Positions 48,840 to 58,100 of a stretch of 64,000 nucleotides of DNA are shown here, piece by piece. The notes under the pieces were generated by a model that was given only the letters and a program-made list of their open reading frames with translations, was not told the origin of the DNA and made no database searches. The DNA is taken from contig NZ_CANLNS010000008.1 of assembly GCF_947492715.1 (NCBI RefSeq), positions 62,001-126,000 of the forward strand, given 5' to 3'. Positions within the stretch are counted from its first letter, which is position 1. Each line of letters opens with the position of its first letter. This DNA is from an uncultured Psychroserpens sp. (GTDB taxonomy: Bacteria; Bacteroidota; Bacteroidia; Flavobacteriales; Flavobacteriaceae). A program made the translations under genes and the position numbers.

Positions 48840-51800
48840 TTAGATTTTTGATATGTATTCGCTAGGTGTACAGTTGTATGCGTCCTTGAAGCATTTAATA
48901 AAATAAGAAGGAGTATTAAATCCAACCTGATAAGCTATTTCAGAAACTGTAGCATCAGATTTTTTAAGCAAGCCAATAGCTAATTTCAAACGTTGTGCTC
49001 GTATAAATTCAGAAGCACTCATGTTAACAATAGCTTTTAGTTTTCTATGGAGTTGTGTTCTGCTCATAAACATCGCCTCAGAAAACGCTTCACTGGTAAA
49101 ATCAACGTTTGTGATTTTTTCGTCTAGAACCGTTTTTAATCGTTTTAAAAACTCAGCTTCAGTAGACGTAATAGACAATTCTGGATTAATTGTAAAATCT
49201 TTACTGAAATGTTTTTGAAGTTGTTGTCTGTTTTCAATAAGTTTTTTAACTCTTAATTTGAGTTTATCACTATTAAAAGGCTTCGTAACATAAGCATCGG
49301 CTCCAGTTTTTAAACCTTCGATCTCGTTGTCATCACCAACCTTAGCTGTTAAGAGGATAATTGGAATGTGACTTGTTAATTCGTTATATTTTAGATGATT
49401 ACATAGTTCAATACCGTCTTGAATTGGCATCATCACATCACTAATAATAACATCAGGGATATATTGTATGGCCATATCAATACCAACTTGGCCATTTTCG
49501 GCTTCAATAATGTTGTAGGTATTATTAAATATTGACGACACAAAGGTTCTAATGTCTTTATCATCTTCAACAACGAGTAAGAGTGGAGCATCAGCATTTT
49601 TATTCACTTCAAGATCCAAAGTCTCTAAGGTTGTTATGATTTTCGATTCATTTTTCATTTCCGAAACCTCAAATGCATTTTTATGAATTGGTAAGGTAAC
49701 CGTAAATTGTACTTTGTTTTGATCTACAGTATTAGCTGTTATGCTTCCTTTAGATAAATTTACCAGTTCTTTTACCAATGCGAGTCCAACACCAACGCCA
49801 TCGGACGCTTCATCATCTTGATAAAACCGTTGGAATAGTTTTTCAAAGTCTTTTTTAGAAATGGTCTTATTTATGTTAATTACGGATAAAACGAGATTGT
49901 TTTCCAACGCATTAGCATCTATAATAATTGTACTTTGCTCTGGGGCATATTTAATAGCATTTGATAGAAGGTTGGAGGCAATTTTTTCTATAAGATCGGT
50001 GTCGTACCACACATTCTTTAGGTTTTCAATATTGCTATCGATTTTAATATGTTTTTCATTGGCTTTATACTGAAATGCTGCTACGATTTGTTTAAGAAGA
50101 ATATTAAGATTTCCTTCCTCTACTTGTAAACGCAATTGTCCTGAATCGATGAGTGATAAATCCAGCATTTGATTCACCAGATTAAGTAATCTGTTAGCAT
50201 TTTGTTTTACTAGGTTGAGTTCTTCACGATCTGAAGGTTCAAGCGTTTCTCTAGAAAGTTGATGATCAATAGGTCCAGAAATGAGTGTTAATGGCGTTCT
50301 AAATTCGTGAGAAATGTTAGTATATAACTTTGTTTTGAATTCATCTATTTGTTTTAGCCGCTCCGTTTCTGCGTGCTCTAAACGTACTTGTGTTTCTAAC
50401 TTCCACTTGAATTTAAAATAGCTAAATATTGCAAATATGACTAAGGCCAGTAAGAGTCCGTAAATGGTATAGGCCAAATTGGTTTTATACCATGGTTTCA
50501 ATATGACAAAAGAGTATCTCGCTGGCTCTTTATTCCAAATACCTTCATAGTTACTTGAAGTCACTAAAAAAGTATATTTATCGGCAGGTAAATTGGTATA
50601 ATGAGCAGCATTATTATAATCGGGTTTTGACCAATTGTCATCATGATTAAGTAGTTTGTAACGAAACCAGTTTCTTGATGGCTCTGAAAAATGCAAACTA
50701 GCGAAAGTAAAGGTTATTGTATTTTGGTCATGACGAAATGTAGTCATTGGCACCATTTCTTGCTCTTCATTGAAAATTTCGAATTTAGAGATTACGGTCT
50801 TAGGTTGTACCGTATTGGTCGAGAGACTGCTAGGAGAAAACCAATTAATGCCTTCTAATCCTCCAAAGAAAAGTGTACCATCGTTACTTTTGAAATAGGC
50901 ACCAGTATTGAATTCAAACGATTGTAAACCGCTATGTTCTGTATAGTTTTCTACATAAAACTTTTGTTTGTCTAAAGGATTAAATCTGGTAATACCTTTA
51001 TTTGAGCTTAACCATAAATTGCCCTTTTCATCAGGTAAAATAGCATAAATTACATTGTTGGATAGACCAAATTCCATGGTGTACGATTTGATGCTTTTGT
51101 TTATCGGATGATATCTTATCAAACCGTTTCCATTTGTTCCTACATACAAGTATCTGTTATCGTAGTATAAGGATTTTATTTTATCAGGAATCGAGGTTAT
51201 AGGATTAATCGTTTTTGATTTAGTATCAAAAATGAAAAGCCCATTATTTTCACTACCAATCCAAATGATGTTATCTGTTCCCTTTTCTAAGGTTCTTATA
51301 TTATTAGAAGTTAAGCCAGAATTATCGGAGGTAAATTGTTCCAAAACCCCTTTATCCTTATCAAATAATATAATACCGCTATCTCGTGTGCACATCCAAA
51401 ATTGATTGGAATTGTGTTTTAAAATTTTCCAAATCGTTTCTCCTTTTAATGCTGATATTGTTTCAAACTTACCAGAAGAATCTAAGTATTGTAGACCTTC
51501 ACCTTGATGACCAATCCAAAGATTGTTACCATCAGACAACAAACTCATTATCCTACCACTTGCCAGATTTGAGTTTTGTGTGGTATAGGTTTTATAAATA
51601 TTTTGGTCTAAATTAATTGAGGTTAAACCTTTTCCGGAAGTACCAAGCCACATTGTCTTGTTTGCGTCATATGTAATAGCTCTTATAACATCAACTACTA
51701 CGTTTTTCGGTGTTTGGCTATTAGTAATCACATTAAACTTAGTAAGGTGTTCGTCATAATAGCTCAAGCCAGCACCATCTGTTCCTAGCCATACTGTGCC

Positions 51801-52718
51801 AGTGTAATCTTGATACAAGCAAAGAACGTCATTATAATGCAGAGCATAAGCGTTGTCTTTGTTTTCTGTAAAATGTTCAATCTGATTTGTTTTCTGATTT
51901 AAAATATATAAGCCATCACCATATGTTGCGATCCATAGGTTATTGTTATTGTCTATTAATAAATCTTGGATGTTTAAAGTAGGAGGTAAGTTTGGGTGTT
52001 TAAATTGTTTGAAACCTTCAGAATCTATAGGTTTGTAAAACAGTCCATGACTAAAACTACCCAACCATACCGTATTATTTTTGCAAACTGAAAGTGCACT
52101 GAAATTAGTAAGATTGCCTTCAACGTTAATTTTCTCAATAGTATTTTCTTTTATTAAAAACACATTTGAAGACGTCGCGATATAGTTATCTGAGTTCAAC
52201 TCAATAATATCGTAAGTATTTAAACTGTTAATCTCGTTTTTAAATACACTTACAGTATCTTTTGATTTAGCATCTATTTTGTGCAAACCATTACCAAAGG
52301 TGCCAATATAATAATCATCTTTTGTATTTTGAAAAATAACACTGGTATTGGTTATGCCGTTAATTGTTTTAAATTCTTGACTTTTGGTATTAAATTTTTC
52401 TAAGATACCAGAGTTGCTTATAATCCATAAATTACTATCTCTATCAACATATATTTTACCAAGTTTACTATAAGTTGGCCTTGTAACGTCTTCAAATTGT
52501 TTATTAAAAAAAGTGAATTGCCTGCCATCATATTTGTTGAGTCCATCCTGAGTTGCAAACCACATATAGCCTGTAGAATCTTGAGCGATAGAAACCACAC
52601 TATTTTGAGATAAACCTTGAGCTACTGTTAATTCACGAAAAGATTTTTGTTTTGAATCCTGGGAAAAGCAACTAAGGCCTACCAAAAAAAGAAGAACAAC
52701 GTAAAGGATTCGATTCAT
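48840..52718 (-). CDS. Hybrid two-component system protein (sensor kinase, receiver, AraC)
   Basis: A 1292-residue one-protein signalling system (HTCS). A signal peptide is followed by about 650 residues of two-component-regulator propeller repeats (starting LRELTVAQGLSQNSVVSIAQ.. DGLNKYDG) and a Y_Y_Y domain (YKLLNHDDNWSKPDYNNAAH). A transmembrane helix lies near residue 750. The cytoplasmic part has HisKA (H-box NISHEFRTPLTLISGP, about 800), HATPase (ASNLLSNAIKYAPEQ, GVGVGLALVKEL), receiver (phospho-Asp in VIISDVMMPIQDG, about 1093) and an AraC-type DNA-binding domain from about residue 1190. HTCS proteins usually sense glycans and switch on neighbouring polysaccharide loci; here the downstream neighbours are surface proteins. 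Confidence 0.93.
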   Translation of the reverse strand: MNRILYVVLLFLVGLSCFSQDSKQKSFRELTVAQGLSQNSVVSIAQDSTGYMWFATQDGLNKYDGRQFTFFNKQFEDVTRPTYSKLGKIYVDRDSNLWIISNSGILEKFNTKSQEFKTINGITNTSVIFQNTKDDYYIGTFGNGLHKIDAKSKDTVSVFKNEINSLNTYDIIELNSDNYIATSSNVFLIKENTIEKINVEGNLTNFSALSVCKNNTVWLGSFSHGLFYKPIDSEGFKQFKHPNLPPTLNIQDLLIDNNNNLWIATYGDGLYILNQKTNQIEHFTENKDNAYALHYNDVLCLYQDYTGTVWLGTDGAGLSYYDEHLTKFNVITNSQTPKNVVVDVIRAITYDANKTMWLGTSGKGLTSINLDQNIYKTYTTQNSNLASGRIMSLLSDGNNLWIGHQGEGLQYLDSSGKFETISALKGETIWKILKHNSNQFWMCTRDSGIILFDKDKGVLEQFTSDNSGLTSNNIRTLEKGTDNIIWIGSENNGLFIFDTKSKTINPITSIPDKIKSLYYDNRYLYVGTNGNGLIRYHPINKSIKSYTMEFGLSNNVIYAILPDEKGNLWLSSNKGITRFNPLDKQKFYVENYTEHSGLQSFEFNTGAYFKSNDGTLFFGGLEGINWFSPSSLSTNTVQPKTVISKFEIFNEEQEMVPMTTFRHDQNTITFTFASLHFSEPSRNWFRYKLLNHDDNWSKPDYNNAAHYTNLPADKYTFLVTSSNYEGIWNKEPARYSFVILKPWYKTNLAYTIYGLLLALVIFAIFSYFKFKWKLETQVRLEHAETERLKQIDEFKTKLYTNISHEFRTPLTLISGPIDHQLSRETLEPSDREELNLVKQNANRLLNLVNQMLDLSLIDSGQLRLQVEEGNLNILLKQIVAAFQYKANEKHIKIDSNIENLKNVWYDTDLIEKIASNLLSNAIKYAPEQSTIIIDANALENNLVLSVININKTISKKDFEKLFQRFYQDDEASDGVGVGLALVKELVNLSKGSITANTVDQNKVQFTVTLPIHKNAFEVSEMKNESKIITTLETLDLEVNKNADAPLLLVVEDDKDIRTFVSSIFNNTYNIIEAENGQVGIDMAIQYIPDVIISDVMMPIQDGIELCNHLKYNELTSHIPIILLTAKVGDDNEIEGLKTGADAYVTKPFNSDKLKLRVKKLIENRQQLQKHFSKDFTINPELSITSTEAEFLKRLKTVLDEKITNVDFTSEAFSEAMFMSRTQLHRKLKAIVNMSASEFIRAQRLKLAIGLLKKSDATVSEIAYQVGFNTPSYFIKCFKDAYNCTPSEYISKI

Positions 52719-52794
52719 TAAGAACTCATATTTTGTACTTAAAGTTAAGTAATAATAATAAATATGAGTTTTTTGAGTGATGCTTTTTAACGTA

Positions 52795-55122
52795 TTAGCG
52801 TCTCAATGCAAAGTGGCCGGTAAAAGTTCTGCCATCAATTAAGGTTACCGTAAACCAGTAGTCATCACTTGGTAAGGCTTGGCCATTTAGGGTGCCATCC
52901 CATCCCACACTTTCGTTATCAAACTGTGTGAGTAGCTTTCCGTAGCGATTAAAAATCTTGATATCTGTCCCTTGATTAAACTCCGAATTAACTCCATATA
53001 CTTGCCAGCGTTCATTATAAGGATCGCCGTTTGGTGTAAAGAATTTTGGAAACCCGAGCACAGAAATTACTTTTTCGGTAATCCCACAACCGTTAATATC
53101 ACGAATAAACACGGTATGAAAACCTGGTGCAACATTAGTAAATATCGATGACTCTTGATATGTTCCATCCGGATTGTCTAAAGCAAATTCATAGTCACCC
53201 TCACCTGAGACCTCAATACTCACCGTATTATTGTTTGAGCCTTCGGTTACCACAATATTGTCTATAGTCGCTACATTAGAAGGTAAAACAGTTATAGTTC
53301 TGCTTGATGAACAGCCATTAGGATCAGTCACTATAACCGTATAGGTTCCAGGTTCGTTAATATCATTAAATGTAGTATTTACAGACGTGGTCCCTCCGTT
53401 AAATAACCATTCGTAATAATAATTATTGGGCAAATCATTTAATACGCCACCAATTAGTGTAATGGTTTCAGGAAAGGTATTGAGGCAATAGATGACTGTT
53501 TCATCTTCCATTAATATTGGTGTGTAAAGTACAATAAGGTCGGCAGTGGAGATAGCATAGCATTGATTATTACTCTCAACTTTTACAAATATTGTTTGTA
53601 TGTCCTGTGTTGTATTTTGGAATGTATTTGCTAAGGCATTGGTGCCTAAAAATGCATCTTCTTCGGTTTCATAAAAACTTACGGTTGCATCCACTGGAAT
53701 TTGAGGCGCTATTGCTGTTCTTATATCGTTCAAGTTAAACGTTGTAAATCCATCAATCATATCATCGTCGCAGACTTCTAGAGGCGCAATATTGATGATG
53801 TTGTTTGAAATTTGGAGCTCTACTTCGGCAACACTATAACAATTGGCTTGGTTGACAACTCTTGCATATACCGTTTGGAATGGTATTGTATTTTGAAAAA
53901 TATTGGCACCTACTATGGCATTGATATTTTGCTCGGCATCATTTTCGTTTAAGAAAAAATCACTAATAAAAACAGAAGAATCATTATTGGTTACGGCTCC
54001 TTCGATATCAAATAGATTATACTGCGTTAAACCATCCTGATTTTGATCACATTCTATTAATACCGAATCAAAGACTATTGGGTTTTCGGCGTATTCAATA
54101 ATGACTTCACCAAATAAAAGGCAAGTACCTTTGGTAACCTCTACACTATACAAACCTGCATCATCAACCTCTAAGGATGCATTGGTTTCTCCAATAATTT
54201 CAACATCATCTTTAAACCATCTGTAGGTATTTGTTGCACCAGGTTCGTTAGTTTGAACTACAAAGGTATCGTCACCGCATATTGCCGTTCCGTTGGCAAT
54301 TAAGCGATCTGGACCTAAATCTGTTGAAAGTCTAAAACTACCAGCTTCAAGAAATACAGCAGAGTCAAACCGAAAATTTTGTTCATCAGCAATAACCAAC
54401 TTCACATGATAGGTTTGATTAGGTATAACATCGGCTGTTGCCGTTAGTATGGTCGTTTGTCCATTAAAATTTATAGGAGATACAGCACCATTAAAACCTT
54501 CAAAATAGGCTTCGTTTTCTGCATCACAGCCTGGAAGATCTGGGTGTACAGTGGTGACCTTAACAGGTGTTTGTGTTCCAGGTACTAAAGCTATGTTAGT
54601 GTATTGTTGATCTCCTGCAGGTCGTATCAAAAAACCGAAGAGATCGGAAAATTCACAGGTATTTGGATTGCCGTCTTGATATTCTTCCGAAGCAAAAATA
54701 TATCTAAAACTAATTTGAGTAGCCACAGAAGTAAAGTCGAACTCTAAGATTGTGGCATTCGTAGTGCCTGTTTCATTAAGAATAGTTTCCAAATCGTTGT
54801 CACCATTCCAATTTGCAGCGGTATCATCACTCAAACTCGTATTTGGTCCAGGAACATTAGAAAGTCTACCAGTGCTCATTACGATTCCAGTTTCGAATGG
54901 AAATGATGTTCCAGTAGCATCAAAAAAGCCATAACTTTGATCTGAGTTGTCAAAATTTCCACCTACAACATTAGTTACAACCACGTTATCAATACATTCA
55001 CTGTCAATGAGTATGTCTTCTATGAGTTGTTGCGGTGTAAATGATTGCGCATCTACGGTAATGTTTTGCCCAAAAACAGAGAACGAAAACAGGAATAATA
55101 TAACTTTAAAAATGGATTTCAT
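52795..55122 (-). CDS. Choice-of-anchor L protein with T9SS type B domain
   Basis: A 775-residue surface protein from ATG 55122 (signal MKSIFKVILFLFSFSVFGQ). The N-terminal 250 residues are a choice-of-anchor L-type domain (SFPFETGIVMSTG, TILEFDFTSVATQISFRYIF, then FASEEYQDG). Two tandem modules starting CDQNQDGLTQYNL and CDDDMIDGFTTFNL follow. An Ig-like ending (SVEVTKGTC, TVIVTDPNGCSSS) leads to the gliding-motility-type C-terminal domain (GFPKFFTPNGDPYNERWQV, FNRYGKLLTQFD, GRTFTGHFALRR), the T9SS type B sorting signal. It should be secreted and displayed at the cell surface, perhaps as an adhesin. Confidence 0.85.
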   Translation of the reverse strand: MKSIFKVILFLFSFSVFGQNITVDAQSFTPQQLIEDILIDSECIDNVVVTNVVGGNFDNSDQSYGFFDATGTSFPFETGIVMSTGRLSNVPGPNTSLSDDTAANWNGDNDLETILNETGTTNATILEFDFTSVATQISFRYIFASEEYQDGNPNTCEFSDLFGFLIRPAGDQQYTNIALVPGTQTPVKVTTVHPDLPGCDAENEAYFEGFNGAVSPINFNGQTTILTATADVIPNQTYHVKLVIADEQNFRFDSAVFLEAGSFRLSTDLGPDRLIANGTAICGDDTFVVQTNEPGATNTYRWFKDDVEIIGETNASLEVDDAGLYSVEVTKGTCLLFGEVIIEYAENPIVFDSVLIECDQNQDGLTQYNLFDIEGAVTNNDSSVFISDFFLNENDAEQNINAIVGANIFQNTIPFQTVYARVVNQANCYSVAEVELQISNNIINIAPLEVCDDDMIDGFTTFNLNDIRTAIAPQIPVDATVSFYETEEDAFLGTNALANTFQNTTQDIQTIFVKVESNNQCYAISTADLIVLYTPILMEDETVIYCLNTFPETITLIGGVLNDLPNNYYYEWLFNGGTTSVNTTFNDINEPGTYTVIVTDPNGCSSSRTITVLPSNVATIDNIVVTEGSNNNTVSIEVSGEGDYEFALDNPDGTYQESSIFTNVAPGFHTVFIRDINGCGITEKVISVLGFPKFFTPNGDPYNERWQVYGVNSEFNQGTDIKIFNRYGKLLTQFDNESVGWDGTLNGQALPSDDYWFTVTLIDGRTFTGHFALRR

Positions 55123-55195
55123 TTGCAATTTTTCCGATTGCAAAGATACACATTGAATGCCTAGTTATGCTTTAAAAAATGTTAAGATTAATAGA

Positions 55196-58100
55196 TTATA
55201 AACGTAAAGAAAAGTGACCTTTAACCTGAAAAGATATATTGTCTTTTTTAACATTGGCTACAAACCAATAGTCATTTGCAGGCATTAAATGTCCGTTGTA
55301 TTGACCATCCCAACCTCTTGAATTTGAGTCTAGGGTCTTGAGTAATTTTCCGTAACGATCATAGATGTATACAATTGTTCCAGTTAAAGTTTCTACGCCA
55401 GTGATGTGCCAAGTGTCAAAGTAACCATCGTTATTTGGTGTAAAGAATTTTGGAGCATCGATGACAACAATTTCTTTAGTCACTTCAGAACAACCATTTA
55501 AATCGATAATTGTTATTGTGTGATATCCTAGGCTCACATTTTCAAAAAAGCCAGTTTCTTGAGGAGGATCGTTGTCCAGTTGATAGAGATAGTTACCTAT
55601 ACCACTAATGGTTACAGTGATGTTATTTGGATCCGAAAAATCAACAGTCTCTGTAATTTCGATAGTTGCTGCTTCAGATTCTGATACAGAGAATATACGT
55701 GTTGTTTCACAACCATTAGGAGTTGTTACGGTTACAGAATATGTTCCAATTTGAGTAATTTCTATTTCTGGTGTCGTTTCATTTGTAGACCATAAATAGG
55801 TGTCTCCTGCATTATTAGTGTTTGCGCTTACTATTAGTGGTAAATTTTCTAAACAGATGACCTGGTCATCAATATCTACAACTGGTTTATCAAAAACAAC
55901 AGTCATAAATTGAGTGGTGCTATGGCATCCAGTTATATTATGTTCAACACGAACGAATATTGTTTCACCATTAATCGCTTCGTAAGTTGTTCCTAAATCG
56001 GCAGTGCCATTGTTGGCAGATATAGCATCGTTATGATATGTGACTGTAAACGTGTTTGGATTTTGTCCTCCTAGTATTTGAGCATTTTGTTGTGTTAAAT
56101 CAAAGGCAAAGAAACCATCAAAGTCATCATCACAGGCCTCTAAACTGTCAGGTTGATTTGCAACAGGCAAAGGATTCACTTGTAAGTTGAACTCATAAAT
56201 AGTAAAACAATGTGTCGTAGAAAACTCTACTCTTGCAAATAAAGCATCGTTATTCGTTTGATAGTTATAATTGCTGTCTAAAGCATTTTCTTGATTACGC
56301 GCGTCCATTTCCGAGGCATAATAACTTACCAATACATTGGCAGTTTGATCGAGTAGTGTGGCGTCTATTTCAGATAAATCGAATTGGTTATTTTCATTGT
56401 CACAAATTTGATACACACCAAAGTCGTTAATAGCAGGAGGTAAGTTAACGTCTAACTCTAAAGGTACGGCTACAAAACAATCAGATATTGTGTTAGTAAC
56501 TCTAATAAAAACCGTTTGAGGATTGGTGAGATTTGTATAACTACTAGGATTTTGAATGGCATTGGTATTTGCTTCTAAATCATCTATAGTTTCAAAATAG
56601 GTTACTGTAATATCATCTTGTCTCACATCCAGAATGTCAAATTCGGCTTGTGTGATATCAAAGGTTACAATACCATCATAATCTTCATCGCACATTGTAA
56701 TTTGTCCTGCAGGATTTACTTCTGGCGATTGAATAATGTTTAATTCAAAACTTGTAACTGAATTACAAATCGTACCATTATCTATAACCACAAAAATACG
56801 TTGTGGATTTACAGTATTTGTAAACTGTAGCGGTAAGGCATCAATACCATTTTCGGCATTAGATAATGATGTGTAGAATGTAACATCTAGCGTATCGTTA
56901 ATACCTTCTGAAATCTCTTGAACTCGCGTGCTTAGGTCAAAAGTTTCAATCCCATCATTAGATATATCATCACAGACGAACCAGTCTGTTGGTTCATTGT
57001 ATACAGGATTTGTTCCAACTTCTATTATAAAAGATGAGGTTCCGTAGCAATCAATATCTGTTATGTTTTGAACACGAACAAAAATAGTTTGAGGGTTAGA
57101 TACGTTTTGATAGGCTACAGTTTTATCAATAGCATTTGTGTTGTTATCTGCATCCGACTGATTTAAAAAGTAACGTGTTTCTTTTCCTGCTTGACCGTTT
57201 AAAATTTCGGCATCCTTTGTTGAAAATATAAAATCTCCAATCCCGTCACTTTCATCTTCGCAAACTTTGTAATTTGAAATAGCCTCAAAAATAGGAAGCG
57301 TGTTCACAATAACTTGAAAGTTTTCTGTAGAATAACAACCCGTGATTGTGTTTTCGATCCTTGCAAAAATTGTTTCTGTACTGGCAGAGTAGGATGATGC
57401 TGAACCAATAACGTTTGTATTTAAGTCTGCATCAATTTGCGTATTATAAAAAGTAATATCCCTGTCGGCAGTATCTGCTACTAATTCTGAAATTTTAGAA
57501 TTCAAATCAATTATAGACATACCATCTTGATCATCATCACAGATAACAATATCCATAGGTTGATTTGATAAAGGTGCAGGCAGTACTTCAATTTCAAAAG
57601 AATTTATATCTGTACAAAATGTATCGTTAGACGTAATTCTTGTGAAAAAAGTTTGCGGATTAGATATGTTAGTATAAATAGTAGGTAAGGGGTTAGTATT
57701 GTTATCTGCATCATCTTGAGAGGCAAAGTAAGTTACTGTAAAATTAGGCAAACCATTGGTTACTAAAAGATCATAAGCACTTAAGTCTATTGGAGTAAAG
57801 CCATCCTGATCTGTGTCACACTCTGTTTGATTTTCAATAGGAGCAAACTCTACTATAGGGTTTATGAGTAATTCAATTTGAGATATTTCTTGACATACAG
57901 GACTGGTAAGCGTAATGTATAAAATTTGTGGATTCGTAGTAGGTATAAACGGAACCGAAGTATCAATTGGGTTAACTTGGTTGTCTCTGTCTTCTTCAGT
58001 AAGATAATATGCAATATCAACATCATATTCCATCACGTCTTCAACATCAAAGATGATAATTTCGGTAATATTATTTAAATCGAATTCTTGAATGCCATCA

